Position numbers and translations under genes: made by a program. This document shows positions 14,267 to 16,063 of a DNA stretch of 16,063 nucleotides, one piece after another. Source of the stretch: Hyphomicrobium sp. (GTDB lineage Bacteria; Pseudomonadota; Alphaproteobacteria; Rhizobiales; Hyphomicrobiaceae); assembly GCA_030609245.1 (NCBI GenBank), contig JAUWCP010000028.1, forward strand, positions 1-16,063, written 5' to 3'. The notes beneath the pieces are model-generated. The model made no database searches and was not told the DNA's origin. It saw only the letters and a list, made by a program, of their open reading frames with translations. The number at the start of each line of letters is the position of its first letter. Within the stretch, counting starts at the first letter, position 1.

Positions 14267-15721
14267 ATGACGCTTACAAGTTTGCCAGAACCTGACCAAG
14301 AAGTGCTCGCACGCTCCAGCACGATTATCAAGGATCTTGAGCAGCTCGTCGCCCACGATGCTGTGATATCGGATGAGGAAGGCCGGCGTGCATTCGAGGC
14401 CGACGCACTCACTGCGTATCGGCAGATGCCGCTCGCGGTGGTATTGCCGCAAACCACCGAGGAGGTATCCAAGGTTCTCAGGTACTGCCATGAGAACCGT
14501 ATCAAGGTTGTGCCGCGTGGCGCTGGCACATCGCTTTCGGGCGGTGCGCTTCCCGCCGCGGATGCCATCGTTGTCGGCGTTTCCAAAATGAACCGCGTTC
14601 TCGACGTGGACTACGAGAACCGCGCTATTCGAGTGCAGAGCGGGATCACCAATCTGGCAATTTCGGAGGCGGTTAGCGCCCAAGGATTCTTTTATGCGCC
14701 CGACCCGTCGAGCCAGCTTGCGTGCACTCTGGCGGGCAACATTGCGATGAACTCGGGAGGTGCCCACTGCCTAAAGTATGGCGTCACCACCAACAACGTG
14801 CTGGGCGTTCAGATTGTGATGATGGATGGTGAGATCGTCGAACTCGGCGGTCCTCATCTCGATGCCGAAGGCTACGATCTACTAGCGCTCGTCATTGGGT
14901 CGGAAGGCCAGTTCGGGATCGTCACGGAAGCAACAGTACGGATTTTACGCAAAGCGGAATTGGCGCGCCCAATTCTGTTGGGCTTTGACAACTGCGAAGC
15001 CGCCGGCCAGTGCGTCGCCGCTATCATCGGCTCCGGCATCATTCCTGTCGCAATTGAGTTCATGGACAAGCCGGCCATCGAGGTTTCGGAAGCTTTCGCT
15101 AAGGCGGGGTATCCCCGTGACGTCGAAGCGTTGCTTATCGTGGAAGTGGAAGGCTCCGAGGATGAAATTTCGCGGTTGCTGAGCGATATTGTCGAGATCG
15201 CCATGCCGTTTGACCCCAAGGCGGTCGAACCAAGCACCTCGCCGGAACAGAGCGAGCGCATCTGGAAAGGGCGCAAGTCAGCGTTTGGCGCCTTTGGCAG
15301 GATCTCCGACTACTACTGTATGGACGGCACCATTCCGCTGGCGCGGCTGGCCGAAGTTCTGCCCAAAATTTCGCAGATTTGCGCGAACAAGGGTCTGAAA
15401 GTCGCCAACGTCTTCCATGCCGGCGACGGCAACCTGCATCCGCTTATCCTTTATGATGCCAACAACGAGGACGAGGCGCAGAGGGCGGAACTTGCAGGCG
15501 CAGAGATCTTGAAGTTGTGTGTGGCCGTGGGCGGCTGCCTCTCCGGCGAGCACGGCATTGGTATCGAGAAACGCGACCTCATGGGTGTGCAATTCTCCGA
15601 AGCCGATCTCACCGTGCAGATGCGCATTAGGAGCGTATTCGATCCGGATTGGCTGTTGAACCCCGGCAAGGTATTCCCGCTCGAGATGAGCGAGAAGGCA
15701 GGCGCGGCGGAAGCCGCCTGA
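14267..15721 (+). CDS. glcD: FAD-linked oxidase, glycolate oxidase subunit GlcD-like
   Basis: The 484-residue product is the flavin-binding catalytic subunit type of the glycolate/D-lactate oxidase family, which oxidises 2-hydroxy acids and passes electrons to the membrane chain. The FAD_binding_4 domain carries VPRGAGTSLSGGA (82-94), YAPDPSSQ (143-150) and GNIAMNSGGAHCLKYGVT (157-174). The C-terminal substrate domain shows HAGDGNLHP (384-392) and GCLSGEHGIG (423-432). The start is ATG 14267, with GGGAGA seven bases upstream; a TTG two codons earlier is less likely. GlcE follows after 12 bases, which supports a glcDE(F) operon. D-lactate dehydrogenase is possible, but the GlcE partner favours glycolate oxidase. 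Confidence 0.9.
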   Translation: MTLTSLPEPDQEVLARSSTIIKDLEQLVAHDAVISDEEGRRAFEADALTAYRQMPLAVVLPQTTEEVSKVLRYCHENRIKVVPRGAGTSLSGGALPAADAIVVGVSKMNRVLDVDYENRAIRVQSGITNLAISEAVSAQGFFYAPDPSSQLACTLAGNIAMNSGGAHCLKYGVTTNNVLGVQIVMMDGEIVELGGPHLDAEGYDLLALVIGSEGQFGIVTEATVRILRKAELARPILLGFDNCEAAGQCVAAIIGSGIIPVAIEFMDKPAIEVSEAFAKAGYPRDVEALLIVEVEGSEDEISRLLSDIVEIAMPFDPKAVEPSTSPEQSERIWKGRKSAFGAFGRISDYYCMDGTIPLARLAEVLPKISQICANKGLKVANVFHAGDGNLHPLILYDANNEDEAQRAELAGAEILKLCVAVGGCLSGEHGIGIEKRDLMGVQFSEADLTVQMRIRSVFDPDWLLNPGKVFPLEMSEKAGAAEAA

Positions 15722-15733
15722 GGAGAGTCCCGT

Positions 15734-16063
15734 TTGAGCGAATTGCTTAGGCCCGCGGCCGATTGGGAGCTGCAGCAAATGATCTCGGGTTGCGCCGAGA
15801 AGGGGCTTCCAATCGAAGTGGTTGGCTCCGGTTCCAAGCGGGCCATTGGCCGTCCCATGGAAAGTGCCGTGACGCTGACAACGACCTCGCTTCGTGGCAT
15901 TGCGCTTTATGAGCCAAGCGAGCTCGTCATGTCGGCGGGAGCGGGCACGCCCCTGTCTGCCGTAGAGGTGGAACTCGCCGGACGCGGGCAGATGCTGGCG
16001 TTTGAGCCAATCGACCTCGGTCCGGCAACCGGCGGCCCGCAGGGAGCGCAAACAATCGGTGCC
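15734..16063 (+). CDS. glcE: Glycolate oxidase subunit GlcE-like (partial, 3' end beyond window)
   Basis: The first 110 residues of a GlcE-type FAD-binding subunit are present; the frame is open at the window edge. Visible are PIEVVGSGSKRAIGRPM, LRGIALYEPSELVMSAGAGTPL and GQMLAFEPIDLG, all typical of this subunit, whose FAD domain is shorter than that of GlcD and which forms the GlcDEF complex with GlcD and an iron-sulfur subunit. The start is TTG at 15734, preceded by AGGAGAG six bases upstream; the next in-frame ATG (15 codons on) would remove family sequence. It is probably translated with glcD from one transcript. Confidence 0.88.
   Translation, partial: MSELLRPAADWELQQMISGCAEKGLPIEVVGSGSKRAIGRPMESAVTLTTTSLRGIALYEPSELVMSAGAGTPLSAVEVELAGRGQMLAFEPIDLGPATGGPQGAQTIGA

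Overview
This 16,063-base window reads as ordinary chromosomal DNA of an alphaproteobacterium, most likely from the order Hyphomicrobiales and possibly Hyphomicrobium-like. This rests on recognisable protein families and gene order, not on a database search. The pointers are the two small alphaproteobacterial families DUF2093 and DUF4170 bracketing a Kdo/lipid A cluster, a plant-type (GCS2) glutamate-cysteine ligase next to rsmE and ubiA, and a neighbouring glcD-glcE pair. No phage, plasmid, insertion sequence, CRISPR array, tRNA or rRNA was seen.

Left part (1-3490). A patatin-like phospholipase is cut by the window edge (1-87, minus). It follows purD (purine synthesis, minus). xseA (exonuclease VII large subunit) runs divergently on plus and is followed by a DUF2093 gene, which converges on lpxK with a 4-base overlap.

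LPS block (3487-7871). lpxK and a 675-residue protein lie on the minus strand, overlapping by 11 bases. The long protein joins a DUF374 acyltransferase-like domain to a complete Kdo transferase (WaaA) in one reading frame. LpxK phosphorylates the lipid A precursor and WaaA adds Kdo to it, so the block covers consecutive steps of inner LPS assembly. A CX5R-type phosphatase gene diverges from the fusion gene, and a DUF4170 gene converges on the phosphatase gene.

Middle part (8230-12065). ubiA (ubiquinone, minus) faces rsmE (16S rRNA methylation, plus), followed by gshA (glutathione, plus). Two related repeats of about 150-170 bp with TAGAGC...GCTCTA ends sit just upstream of rsmE and just downstream of gshA.

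Right part (12379-16063). A tiny secreted protein with six symmetrically spaced cysteines (plus) converges on a c-type cytochrome (minus). Upstream of the cytochrome, on the same strand, is a LysR-type regulator. The regulator diverges from a GlcD-like FAD oxidase, followed after 12 bases by GlcE, which runs off the window. The LysR/glcD gap holds two dyad-symmetric candidate operators.

The most notable items are the DUF374-WaaA fusion, the six-cysteine mini-protein and the repeat pair. None amounts to a clearly new multi-gene system.
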